This document shows positions 8,545 through 16,593 of a stretch of DNA of 64,000 bases, in pieces (the stretch's first letter is position 1; each line of letters begins with the position of its first letter). Source of the DNA: DATLED01 sp046597375 (GTDB lineage: Bacteria > Actinomycetota > Acidimicrobiia > Acidimicrobiales > CADCTF01); NCBI GenBank assembly GCA_046597375.1, contig JBKJKM010000174.1:1-64000 (forward strand). The letters are read 5' to 3'. A program made the translations under genes and the position numbers. The notes below the pieces were generated by a model that did no database searches, was not told the DNA's origin, and saw only the letters and a program-made list of their open reading frames with translations.

Positions 8545-8551
8545 GGACGCC

Positions 8552-8557
8552 ATCGTA
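8552..8557 (-). promoter_or_regulatory. -10 element TACGAT for leaderless sulfite oxidase-like gene
   Basis: TACGAT on the minus strand lies 7 nt before the ATG at 8544. The alternative ATG at 8553 falls inside the hexamer. Confidence 0.45.
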
Positions 8558-8595
8558 CGATCGGGCCGGGCTCGACTGGCATCGGTTGAGGACTG

Positions 8596-10020
8596 TCAGA
8601 CCCCGAGGGCTCGTTCGACCAGGTCGATGCCGAAGTAGACCACGAAGAGGACGGCGATGAGGAACAGCAGTGGGTGCAGCTCGGACCGCCGGCCGCGGGC
8701 CAACTTGATCACCGCGTAGGAGATGAACCCGGCGCCGATGCCGTTGGTGATCGAGTACGTGAAGGGCATCAACACGATGGTGAGAAAGGCCGGAATGGCG
8801 AGGTCGTAGTCGTCCCACGGGATGTGCTTCACCTGCGTCATCATCAGGAACCCGACGACGACCAACGCGGGAGCCGCCGCCTCGTAAGGAACGATCGAGA
8901 GGATCGGCGCCAGGAAGAGGGCCACGACGAACAGTGCGCCGGTGACGACGTTGGCCAGGCCGGTTCTGGCACCGTCGGCCACCCCGGCGGCCGACTCGAT
9001 ATAGCTCGTGTTCGACGACGCCGACGCCATGCCTCCGGCCACCGCCGCCAGCGAGTCGACCAGGAGCACCGGCTGCACGCCCGGGAGGCGGCCGTCCTCG
9101 TCGAGCAGGTCACCTTCGGCGCCGACGCCGACGACCGTTCCCATCGTGTCGAAGAAGTCCGCCAACATCAGGGTGAAGACGAAGAGCAGGGCGGCGACGA
9201 CCCCGACCTTGGCGAACGATCCGCCGAGGGAGAACTGGCCGAGCAGACCGAAGTCAGGTGCGGCGAAAACTTTGTCCGGGAACTCGGGCACGTTGAGCCC
9301 CCAGCCCCGAGGGTTGAACTTGCCATCGGCGCCGAACTGCGGCGCCACATCGAACACGGCCTGCACGATCATGGCGAACACCGTCGACACCACGATGCCG
9401 ATGAGGATGGCACCACGGACCCGACGGGCCACGAGGACAGCCGTCAGGAGCAGTCCGACGGCGAACACGACCGTGGGCCACCCGAGCAATCTCCCCCCGA
9501 CCCCCAGCCCGACGGGCACCGGGCCCGCCTCGGTCCGGCGCACGAAGCCGGCGTCGACGAAGCCGATGAGGGCGATGAACAATCCGATGCCCACCGAGAT
9601 CGCCTGCTTCAGCGGAAGCGGGATGGCCTCGAACACGGCGACTCTGAACCCGGTCAGGACGAGCACCGTGATGACGATGCCCTCGAGCACCACGACACCC
9701 ATGGCGGCCGGCCACGACATCACCGACGCCAGTTGGAAGGCGACGACGCCGTTGAGGCCGAGCCCGGCGGCGATGGCGAACGGGTAGCGGCCGACGATGC
9801 CCATGAGCAACGTCATGACGGCGGCGACCAGTGCCGTCACCGTGGCCAACTGGGCGAAGTCGAGGCTGGCCCCGTTCACGTCCTTCGCACTCGAGAGGAT
9901 GATCGGGTTCAACACGATGATGTAGGCCATCGTGAAGAACGTGGCGAGCCCGCCGCGCACCTCGGTTCGCACGTTCGAGCCCCGGTCGGTGATCTTGAAC
10001 CAACGGTCCAGTGCTTGCAT
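8596..10020 (-). CDS. NCS2-family purine permease (AzgA/GhxP type)
   Basis: 474 residues, about 12-14 membrane helices. Family landmarks are TEVRGGLATFFTMAYIIVLN at the first helix, GLGLNGVVAF, LADFFDTMGTVVG and SASSNTSYIESAAGVADG. This AzgA/YicO branch of NCS2 carries adenine, guanine or hypoxanthine with protons. The exact base cannot be assigned. Upstream in-frame codons run to 10212 but overlap the TPR gene; a TACGCT hexamer 6 nt before the ATG at 10020 marks the real start. Confidence 0.88.
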   Translation of the reverse strand: MQALDRWFKITDRGSNVRTEVRGGLATFFTMAYIIVLNPIILSSAKDVNGASLDFAQLATVTALVAAVMTLLMGIVGRYPFAIAAGLGLNGVVAFQLASVMSWPAAMGVVVLEGIVITVLVLTGFRVAVFEAIPLPLKQAISVGIGLFIALIGFVDAGFVRRTEAGPVPVGLGVGGRLLGWPTVVFAVGLLLTAVLVARRVRGAILIGIVVSTVFAMIVQAVFDVAPQFGADGKFNPRGWGLNVPEFPDKVFAAPDFGLLGQFSLGGSFAKVGVVAALLFVFTLMLADFFDTMGTVVGVGAEGDLLDEDGRLPGVQPVLLVDSLAAVAGGMASASSNTSYIESAAGVADGARTGLANVVTGALFVVALFLAPILSIVPYEAAAPALVVVGFLMMTQVKHIPWDDYDLAIPAFLTIVLMPFTYSITNGIGAGFISYAVIKLARGRRSELHPLLFLIAVLFVVYFGIDLVERALGV

Positions 10021-10026
10021 GCGCGA

Positions 10027-10032
10027 AGCGTA
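10027..10032 (-). promoter_or_regulatory. -10 element TACGCT for leaderless purine permease gene
   Basis: TACGCT on the minus strand lies 6 nt before the ATG at 10020. It sits in the 23-nt gap after the TPR gene, so the permease has its own promoter apart from the ccm operon. Confidence 0.45.
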
Positions 10033-10043
10033 CGGACGTGGAG

Positions 10044-10808
10044 TCAGCTGGGCGCGGACGCCCCGCCGTCGGCGGTGACGTCGGCGGGGACGTCGGCCTG
10101 GGCCCGTCCCTTGACTTCTTCGAAGGTCGCCAGCAGATCGGGCGGCGGTCTCGCGTCGATCCCTCGCTGGAAGGCCTCGACGGCTTGCGCCGGCTCGGCC
10201 TTGGCCCGCCACAGGATCATTCCCCGGAAGAAGTGGGCGTCGGGATAGCCGGGGTCGAGAGCGATGGCGCGCTCGATGCTGGCCAACCCGGAGTCGACGA
10301 GGCTGGCATCGACACGGCTGAGCAGCCAGCCGCGTTGCGTCAGCGCCACGGGGTTTTCGGGGTCGTCGTCGAGGAGGTCGTCGTAGACGCGCACCGCCTC
10401 GAGGATGCGTCCTTCGCTGGCCAGCACCTGGGCCCTCGTGATCCGGTCGTTGCTGCCCTCGACGATGTCCCCGCTCACCTCGTCGGTGGACAGCCGCTCA
10501 CCGGACGAGCCGGCCACGACATAGCCGGCGCCACCGGAGACCAGTGCCAGCACCACAACGGTTGCGGCGAGCTTGCCCCGACCTGCTCGACGAGGTGCGG
10601 CGATGGCCGGCGGCTCGACCTCCGTCGCGTCGCCCTCCGTCGCCTCCCGCTCGTCGAGGAGGCGCAGCACGGCGGCGGCGCGGGCCGTGTAGTCGTCACG
10701 GAGGGCTTCGAAGTCGCCCTCGTCGAGGTCGCCGGCGGCCCGCTCCGCATCGAGGTCGTGGAGCGAGCGAAGCAAGAACTCGCGTTGTTCGAGCAGGTCG
10801 TCGGTCAT
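10044..10808 (-). CDS. TPR membrane protein ending the ccm operon (CcmI/CycH-like)
   Basis: 254 residues. The N-terminal part (residues 1-75) is an acidic helical pair typical of CcmI (LLEQREFLLRSLHDLDAE, DEGDFEALRDDY). One membrane helix follows (KLAATVVVLALVSGGAGYVV), then tetratricopeptide-like helices (RAQVLASEGRILEAVRVYDDLL, ALDPGYPDAHFFRG). In System I, CcmI/CycH helps present apocytochrome c to the CcmF-CcmH haem lyase. It is last in the operon and overlaps ccmH by 4 nt. Similarity to CcmI is by architecture rather than a diagnostic motif. Confidence 0.75.
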   Translation of the reverse strand: MTDDLLEQREFLLRSLHDLDAERAAGDLDEGDFEALRDDYTARAAAVLRLLDEREATEGDATEVEPPAIAAPRRAGRGKLAATVVVLALVSGGAGYVVAGSSGERLSTDEVSGDIVEGSNDRITRAQVLASEGRILEAVRVYDDLLDDDPENPVALTQRGWLLSRVDASLVDSGLASIERAIALDPGYPDAHFFRGMILWRAKAEPAQAVEAFQRGIDARPPPDLLATFEEVKGRAQADVPADVTADGGASAPS

Positions 10809-11251
10809 GACCGCAGTGCCTCCTCCACCCGGGCTCGGTCATCGGCCGTCGGCTCGACGCCGTCGCGACGCCAACGACGGAAGGTGAAGACCAAGCTGGC
10901 CACGGCAACGATCCCTCCGGCGACCGGCAACGCCCACACCAGTCCGGCCACCCCGGACGACTCGGGCCGGAGGAGGATGTCACTCCCGTACCGGCTGGCC
11001 AGATAGGCGCGAATCTCACGATCGCTCTCGCCGTCGCGCAGTCGGGTGCGGATCTCGTCGCGTACGGCTTGTGCAGCGGCCGCATCCGACTCGACCGCCG
11101 ACAGACCGGCACACGTCGGGCAGCGCACCTCGGCGGCGATGGCATTCACCCGGTCGGATTCCGTTCGCGGGGCGCGGTCGCCGGTGGCGCTCACCCCGAG
11201 GGCGAGGAGTAGTACCCCGGCCATGATGAACCACGGCAGCCACCGCCTCAC
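10805..11251 (-). CDS. ccmH: Cytochrome c maturation protein CcmH
   Basis: 148 residues. An N-terminal signal anchor (PWFIMAGVLLLALGV) precedes the hallmark VRCPTCAGLS, where the CxxC pair reduces apocytochrome c haem-binding cysteines. Helices with RDEIRTRLRDGESDREI and YLASRYG follow, then a second membrane helix. It is the N-terminal, CcmL-like half only; the TPR half is the next gene, as in many non-enteric bacteria. GTGA overlap with ccmG, ATGA overlap with the TPR gene. Confidence 0.9.
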   Translation of the reverse strand: MRRWLPWFIMAGVLLLALGVSATGDRAPRTESDRVNAIAAEVRCPTCAGLSAVESDAAAAQAVRDEIRTRLRDGESDREIRAYLASRYGSDILLRPESSGVAGLVWALPVAGGIVAVASLVFTFRRWRRDGVEPTADDRARVEEALRS

Positions 11252-11823
11252 GACCGGCTCTTCAACGCCCTCGCCTCGACGAGGAGCTGTTCGAGCCGAT
11301 CGCCGTCGACCTCGCCGATGATGCGGGTGAGGACGATGCCGTCGGGCGAGATCAGGAAGGACTCGGGTGGTCCTCGCACGCCGAAGTCGAGGCTCACCTT
11401 GCCGCGCTCGTCGGCGATGACCGGCCAGTCGCCGCCGCGCTCGTCGAAGAACCGGCGGGCATCGTCGACCTCGTCGTCGAAGAGGACGGCGAGCACCGTG
11501 GCGTCACCGGCCTCCCGGTGGGCCGCCTGGAACCGGAGGAGGTCGCCGTGCTCGCGCGCACAGGGCACGCACCAGCTGGCGAAGAAGTTGAGGAGGACGT
11601 AGCGCCCACGCAGTTGCGAGAGGCGCACGGTGTCGCCGTCGAGGTCGGGACCGATCACCTCGGGCGCCGGCTTGCCCAGCAGCGGGCTGTCGGCGGCGGC
11701 AGACTCGGCCGACTTGCGGGTGGCCAGTACGAGAAGGAAGGCCACGGCGAGGACGGCCAGCCCGAGAGCGACCCACCGGGCGGTTCGGGGGCGGCGACCG
11801 ACGGCGGGGGCTGCAGCCGTCAC
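11248..11823 (-). CDS. ccmG: CcmG/DsbE-type periplasmic thiol-disulfide oxidoreductase
   Basis: 191 residues. One N-terminal membrane helix (WVALGLAVLAVAFLLVLAT) anchors a TlpA/ResA-like thioredoxin domain with active site NFFASWCVPCAREH and the cis-Pro region GPPESFLI. It keeps apocytochrome c or CcmH cysteines reduced for haem attachment, and would draw electrons from the CcdA protein encoded 6 kb away. Its place between ccmF and ccmH, each with a 4-nt overlap, supports the assignment over a general TlpA. Confidence 0.88.
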   Translation of the reverse strand: MTAAAPAVGRRPRTARWVALGLAVLAVAFLLVLATRKSAESAAADSPLLGKPAPEVIGPDLDGDTVRLSQLRGRYVLLNFFASWCVPCAREHGDLLRFQAAHREAGDATVLAVLFDDEVDDARRFFDERGGDWPVIADERGKVSLDFGVRGPPESFLISPDGIVLTRIIGEVDGDRLEQLLVEARALKSRS

Positions 11824-13817
11824 GCGACCGGGCCGACGGCGACCGGCTGGCGCCCTTCGGCCTCAACCTCAGCCGCCGGGATCGGCTCGGACACCGGTCG
11901 CATCGGGTCACGGCGGCGACGACTGGGCACGGCCGCCATGATCGTGCCGAGCCCGATGAGCCCGCCGCCGATCCAGAGCCACACCACGAGGGGCTGGACA
12001 TTCACCCCGATGACGGCGACGTCGCCGTCCTGCCTCGGTGCGACGACCAGCGTGAGGTACACGTCTTCGCGAACACCCGTGCGCACCGATGGCGTGCCGA
12101 TGGTCTGGGTGGCGAAGGGGTAGTTCGACAGGGAGGGCCGGTAGACACGCCCGCCGTCGATGCGCACCTTGGCCTCGACGGAGGTGCGGTTGGGATGGCG
12201 GACCCGCTCGATGCCCTGATACGTGAAGCGGTGTCCGAGGGCCGACACGGAGTCCCCCGGACGCACGCGCACCTCCGCCCGTTCGCCATAAGCCGAGCTG
12301 GCGGCGAAGGCGACGCCGATGAGGATCACGCCGAGGTGCACGATCATGCCGCCGTTGGCTCGACCGACCAGGCCCGCAAGCCCCTGGCGGCGGGTGGCGA
12401 CCACGAGCTGGCGCACGGCGGCACCAGCGGCGAACCCGCCGAGACCGAAGGCCAGCACGGGAGCGAGACCGCGGGCGCCGACAGCGACGGAGCCGACGAC
12501 CGCTGCTGTGCCCGCCCATGCCGGCCATTGGAGGCGGTGGCGGAGGAGTTCGCCCGACGCCTTGCGCCACGGCATCACCGGTGCGACGGCCATGAGGAAG
12601 AGAAGGGCGAGCCCGAGGGGCATCGTCATGCGGTCGAAGTACGGGCGGCCGACGGAGATGCGGTTGCCGTTGATGGCCTCGACGATCAAGGGGAACACCG
12701 TGCCGAGCAACACGATGAAGGCGAAGGCGGCGAAGAGCACGTTGTTGGCCAAGAACGCGCCCTCGCGCGACATCGGGGAGTCGATCGAGCCGGGCGAGCG
12801 CAGGGCATCACCCCGCCAGCCGATGAGACCGATGGACACGATCACGGTGAGGCCAAAGAAGGCGAGGATGGCCGGGCCGATAGGCGACTCGGTGAACGCG
12901 TGGACCGAGTCGAGGACGCCGGAGCGCGTCAGGAACGTGCCGAGGATCGTGAGGCTGAACGTGGCCACGAGCAGCGACAGGTTCCAGACCCGGAGCATCC
13001 CGCGACGTTCCTGCACCATCACCGAGTGGAGGTACGCCGTGCCGGTGAGCCAGGGGAGGAACGACGCGTTCTCCACCGGGTCCCAGGCCCAGAAGCCGCC
13101 CCAGCCGAGGACTTCGTAGCTCCACCAGGCGCCGAGCACGATGCCGACGCCGAGGAAGCCCCAAGCGAAGAGCGTCCAACGTCGGGTCTCGACGAGCCAT
13201 CCTTCGCCCACGCGCCCTGTCACCAAGGCGGCGATGGCAAAGGCGAAAGGCACGGTGAACCCGACGTAGCCGAGGTAGAGCATCGGCGGATGGATCGCCA
13301 TCAGCGGGTGGTTCTGCAGCAGAGGGTTGGGGCCGGGTCCGTCGGCCGGGAGAGCACCGATCACCGCCTTGAACGGGTTGGCCGGGCCGACCATCAGACC
13401 GAAGAAGAAGGCCGTGACCACGAACATCGTCAGCAGGGCCCAACCGACGAGTGGGTCGTGCATCCGGCCGCGGAAGCGGACGGTGATGACGGCCAGGTAA
13501 CCGGCGAGCACGAAGCCCCACAACAGGATCGAGCCTTCGAGCGCCGACCACATGGTGGCGATCTTGTAGAGCAGTGGCGTGGCCCGGGCCGAGTGGTCGG
13601 CCACGAAGACGAGCGAGAAGTCGTTGGTCAGCAGGGCTCGTTCCATCACCCCGACGGCGATGACCGCCGCCCCGAGGACGAGCCAGGTGAAACGGTGAGA
13701 CGAGACCCGCAGCAGGGGCCGATCCTTGATGAGCCCGACGGCCAGCGTGCCGGCACCGAACACGGCCGCCAGGAGGCCGAGCAGCACGGCCCCTTGGCCG
13801 AGAAACGCCGGGCTCAC
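11820..13817 (-). CDS. ccmF: Haem lyase subunit CcmF
   Basis: 665 residues, about 15 membrane helices. The tryptophan-rich haem-handling motif reads LGWGGFWAWDPVENASFLPW, and the conserved His-bearing loops (LLQNHPLMAIHPPMLYLGY) are present. CcmF passes haem from holo-CcmE to apocytochrome c with CcmH. The GTG start at 13817 forms a 4-nt overlap with the ccmE stop; the open frame runs on to 13946, but those residues are the ccmE shadow. Confidence 0.93.
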   Translation of the reverse strand: MSPAFLGQGAVLLGLLAAVFGAGTLAVGLIKDRPLLRVSSHRFTWLVLGAAVIAVGVMERALLTNDFSLVFVADHSARATPLLYKIATMWSALEGSILLWGFVLAGYLAVITVRFRGRMHDPLVGWALLTMFVVTAFFFGLMVGPANPFKAVIGALPADGPGPNPLLQNHPLMAIHPPMLYLGYVGFTVPFAFAIAALVTGRVGEGWLVETRRWTLFAWGFLGVGIVLGAWWSYEVLGWGGFWAWDPVENASFLPWLTGTAYLHSVMVQERRGMLRVWNLSLLVATFSLTILGTFLTRSGVLDSVHAFTESPIGPAILAFFGLTVIVSIGLIGWRGDALRSPGSIDSPMSREGAFLANNVLFAAFAFIVLLGTVFPLIVEAINGNRISVGRPYFDRMTMPLGLALLFLMAVAPVMPWRKASGELLRHRLQWPAWAGTAAVVGSVAVGARGLAPVLAFGLGGFAAGAAVRQLVVATRRQGLAGLVGRANGGMIVHLGVILIGVAFAASSAYGERAEVRVRPGDSVSALGHRFTYQGIERVRHPNRTSVEAKVRIDGGRVYRPSLSNYPFATQTIGTPSVRTGVREDVYLTLVVAPRQDGDVAVIGVNVQPLVVWLWIGGGLIGLGTIMAAVPSRRRRDPMRPVSEPIPAAEVEAEGRQPVAVGPVA

Positions 13818-14305
13818 GGCACCGCGCTTCCGTCGTCGCCCTTGCCCTTGCCGACGTACTCGTCGACACGGTCGGGGTTCTGTTCGCGGTACTCGCTCGT
13901 GTGCTTCACCATGATGCGGTCGCTGGCGTAGACGTCGCCGTCCCACCGCCCTTCGAGCACCACCGGGATGCCGGGCTTGAACAGCTCGGGCGGATCGCCC
14001 TGGTGCACCACCGGCACGGTCTCGCCGGCACTGATGATCTCGAAGCGCACGACGTCGCCGGCCTGTCGCACCGAATCGGTGACGACGGCGCCCTCGACCC
14101 GGAAGCGCCGGGTACCGAGCTCGTCCTTCTCGGCCACGGCCTCGTCGGCCGTCTTGAAGTACACGGTGGCGTCACCGAGTCCCTTGTAGGCCAGGAACCC
14201 GATGGCCAGGAGCACGATCGACACCACGACGAGGATGCGGGCGCGACTGGCGGCGGGTCGCACCGGGCGGACGCGCGGCGCGGCCGGGACGGAAGGAGCG
14301 GTCAT
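13814..14305 (-). CDS. ccmE: Haem chaperone CcmE
   Basis: 163 residues. An N-terminal anchor (ARILVVVSIVLLAIGFLAY) is followed by the OB-fold haem chaperone domain. The haem-binding site reads VKHTSEY with His135 and Tyr139, matching the H-x3-Y of E. coli CcmE (His130 type), so this is the His variant rather than the Cys variant of some archaea and sulfate reducers. CcmE accepts haem covalently from the CcmABCD complex and gives it to CcmF. Confidence 0.93.
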   Translation of the reverse strand: MTAPSVPAAPRVRPVRPAASRARILVVVSIVLLAIGFLAYKGLGDATVYFKTADEAVAEKDELGTRRFRVEGAVVTDSVRQAGDVVRFEIISAGETVPVVHQGDPPELFKPGIPVVLEGRWDGDVYASDRIMVKHTSEYREQNPDRVDEYVGKGKGDDGSAVP

Positions 14306-14409
14306 CGGTCGATGCGCCGACGCAACGCGCGGGCGCGCCGCGTGACTCGGAGCGCATACGCGCCCAGGGCGATCAGGGTGACGCCGTAGCCGGCGTAGAC
14401 GTAGGACAT
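14302..14409 (-). CDS. ccmD: CcmD-like small haem exporter protein (35 residues)
   Basis: A short frame begins at the ATG directly after the ccmC TAG and ends with a 4-nt ATGA overlap onto ccmE. It encodes 35 residues: one membrane helix (YVYAGYGVTLIALGAYALRV) followed by a strongly basic tail rich in Arg. CcmD proteins have just this design and hold CcmE to the CcmABC complex. Position, size and topology all agree. Confidence 0.85.
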   Translation of the reverse strand: MSYVYAGYGVTLIALGAYALRVTRRARALRRRIDR

Positions 14410-15150
14410 CTAGACCAACACACCCGAGGTGTCGTGGCCTTCGCGACGCCGCTCGGCGAGCGCCGAGGCGAGCCCTTCGTCTTCGAGCTCCTCGGCCAGC
14501 ACCTCGACGCGATAGCGCCGCAGGAGGAGCCATCCGTACATGAGCGTCATGGCGACAAAGCCGACGAGCATCACGGCGATGTATTCCCCGTCGAGCTCGC
14601 GTGACGGCGCGACGTTGGCCAGCGAGCGTCCCTGGTGCAGGGTGCGCCACCAGGTGACGGCGAAGTGGTTGACCGGGATCACGACCACGGCGCTCAGTCC
14701 GGCGACGGCACTCACCAGCGCGCGGCGATCGGTGTCGACCGAGACCCTCCGCAGGGCGACGTAGCCGAGCAGGAGGGCCAACATCAGCGCCGACAGCGTG
14801 AGCCGGGCGTCCCAGACCCACCACACGCCCCAGGTGGGGCGACCCCAGATCGAGCCGGTCACCAACATCAGCGCGGTGAAGAGCACTCCGACCTCGGCCG
14901 AGGCGGCGGCCAGCCGGTCCCATCGCCGCGCCCGGGTGGCCGGGAGCAGCCACAGGGCGCTGGCCACGGCCATGACACCGAAGGCGAGGTAGGCCGTCCA
15001 GGCGATCGCCGGATGGATGGCGATGAGCCGGGCGTATTCGTCCTGCTCCGCCGTGGGCGGCAACCGGAGACCCAGAACCATCGTCGTCACCACGGTCACG
15101 CCGGCGGCGATGCCGAGCAGTCCGTCAGCCAGCCGGGCGCGCGTAGACAT
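14410..15150 (-). CDS. ccmC: Haem exporter protein CcmC
   Basis: 246 residues, six membrane helices. The signature WGVWWVWDARLT is present, with flanking His residues (AIHPAIAW and IPVNHFAVTWW) that axially hold haem. CcmC loads haem onto CcmE. The ATG shares a base with the ccmB stop (TGATG). Confidence 0.93.
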   Translation of the reverse strand: MSTRARLADGLLGIAAGVTVVTTMVLGLRLPPTAEQDEYARLIAIHPAIAWTAYLAFGVMAVASALWLLPATRARRWDRLAAASAEVGVLFTALMLVTGSIWGRPTWGVWWVWDARLTLSALMLALLLGYVALRRVSVDTDRRALVSAVAGLSAVVVIPVNHFAVTWWRTLHQGRSLANVAPSRELDGEYIAVMLVGFVAMTLMYGWLLLRRYRVEVLAEELEDEGLASALAERRREGHDTSGVLV

Positions 15151-15818
15151 CACGAGTCCTCCAGCAACGGGCCGAAGGCCAGGGCACCGACGGCGGCGTA
15201 GATCACGGCGAAGGCGCCGAGAAGTCGCACCCATGACCACCCGTCGGCAGCCGACTGCCCCAGGGCCGCCTCACTGGCGCGCGTCGCCGCCAGCACCACG
15301 GGGGCCACGATGGGGAGCAAGAGGAGCGGGAGCAACGTCTCGCGGACACGCACACCAGCGGCCAGCACGCCATAGACCGTGCCGGCGGCGGCGAGACCGA
15401 GGGTCGCAGCGAGGCAGGTGACGGTGAGGAGCACGGCCCCGGCCAGTTCGACGTCGTACAGCACCACCACGCCGACACCGAGGAGCACCTCGAGGGCCAG
15501 CAACTCGACGGCGATGGCGCCGGCCTTGCCGAGGAAGATACCGGCGGGATCGAGCCCGCTGAGGCGGAGCCCGTCGCGGGCGCCGTCGGCCGACTCGATG
15601 GCGAAGCTGCGCTGGATGGCGAGCAGTGCACTGAAGGTCACCGCCAACCAGAAGAGTCCGGCGGCGGCGCGTGTGAGCAATCCACGGTCGGGCTCGAGGG
15701 CGAAGGCGAAGAGGACGAGGACGAGGACGGCGAACGGCGCCACCTGGTTGAGGGTCACACGCGACCGGAACTCGATGCGCAGATCCTTTCCGGCCACGAG
15801 AGCGGCGTCGCGCAACAT
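15150..15818 (-). CDS. ccmB: Haem exporter membrane subunit CcmB
   Basis: 222 residues, about six membrane helices. CcmB features include KDLRIEFRSR near the N-terminus, FWLAVTFSALLAIQRSF and ESADGARDGLRLS, followed by LPLLLLPIVAPVVLAA. It is the permease partner of CcmA; ATP hydrolysis releases haem-loaded CcmE. One-nucleotide overlaps (TGATG) join it to both neighbours. Confidence 0.92.
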   Translation of the reverse strand: MLRDAALVAGKDLRIEFRSRVTLNQVAPFAVLVLVLFAFALEPDRGLLTRAAAGLFWLAVTFSALLAIQRSFAIESADGARDGLRLSGLDPAGIFLGKAGAIAVELLALEVLLGVGVVVLYDVELAGAVLLTVTCLAATLGLAAAGTVYGVLAAGVRVRETLLPLLLLPIVAPVVLAATRASEAALGQSAADGWSWVRLLGAFAVIYAAVGALAFGPLLEDS

Positions 15819-16504
15819 CAGGGCGCGCCGACGAGCTGTGAGGCGAACGGCTGGGTCTCGTGCACCTGGCCACCGACCACCGTGAGCTGACGCTCGGCCA
15901 GCGCCGAGGCCCGGTCGAGCTCGTGGGAGGCGAAGACGATCGTCGTCCCGGCGGTCGCTGCCTCCCGGACGAGGCGGTCGACGAGATCCCGTCCCGCAGC
16001 ATCGAGACCGGCGTGCGGCTCGTCGAGGAGCCACAGTTCGGGGGCGCGTGCGACGAGCACGGCCAGCGCCGCACGACGGCGTTGGCCGGCCGAGAGCCGG
16101 GCGACGACCACGTCGGCCAGGCGGCCGTCGAGGCCGAGGCGGGTCAGCGCCGGATCGATGGTCGACGCCGGCGCCCCGGCCGCCCGGACGGCGAAGCGGA
16201 GGTTGTCGAGCACGGTCAGCTCCTCGTAGAGGAAGCTGGCGTGGCCCAACAGCCCCACCTGGCGGCGGAGTGACCGACGGTCTCGTCGGAGGTCGGAACC
16301 GAGCACCTCGGCCTCCCCATCGACGACGGCGAGCAGGCCGGCGCAGGCGCGGAGAAGCGTGCTCTTGCCGGCTCCGTTGGGCCCCGACAGGTGGACGATC
16401 TCCCCGTGCTCGACGAGGAGGTCGGCACCGGCGAGAGCGGGGAACCGGCCGAGCAGGACGACGGCTCGGGACAGACGGACAGCGGGCGCCATGGGCGGGC
16501 CCAT
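15818..16504 (-). CDS. ccmA: Haem exporter ATPase CcmA
   Basis: Up to 228 residues, a short ABC ATPase. Walker A is GPNGAGKSTLL, the signature is RLSAGQRRR (LSAGQ, as usual for CcmA), Walker B is LWLLDEPHAGLD and the H-loop is FASHELD. It is the first gene of the operon. Two in-frame ATGs (16504 and 16492) both lie in an 18-bp palindrome, so the exact start is open. A TACCAT hexamer at 16508-16503 would favour 16492. Confidence 0.92.
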   Translation of the reverse strand: MGPPMAPAVRLSRAVVLLGRFPALAGADLLVEHGEIVHLSGPNGAGKSTLLRACAGLLAVVDGEAEVLGSDLRRDRRSLRRQVGLLGHASFLYEELTVLDNLRFAVRAAGAPASTIDPALTRLGLDGRLADVVVARLSAGQRRRAALAVLVARAPELWLLDEPHAGLDAAGRDLVDRLVREAATAGTTIVFASHELDRASALAERQLTVVGGQVHETQPFASQLVGAP

Positions 16505-16506
16505 GG
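16489..16506. promoter_or_regulatory. 18-bp palindrome over the ccmA start
   Basis: Arms CCATGGGC and GCCCATGG are separated by two bases. Both candidate ATG codons of ccmA lie within the arms. It could be an operator for the ccm operon or a hairpin at the start codon; it may also be chance in GC-rich DNA. Confidence 0.3.
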
Positions 16507-16593
16507 TACGACCGGCCTGGTCACAACTACCAGGCAGGCGCAGGGCGGGTGGGGCCGCCCAGGCGTCCGCGAGCGGTACCCTCCCCTCCCGAC

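Noticed and set aside
8674..10248. 524-residue plus-strand frame opposite the purine permease gene
   Set aside because: It mirrors a clear membrane transporter, is built of His/Asp/Arg/Gly-rich low-quality sequence and has no promoter or motif. Similar long antisense frames lie opposite ccmF, the MMPL gene and the CoxL gene; all are GC-skew shadows.
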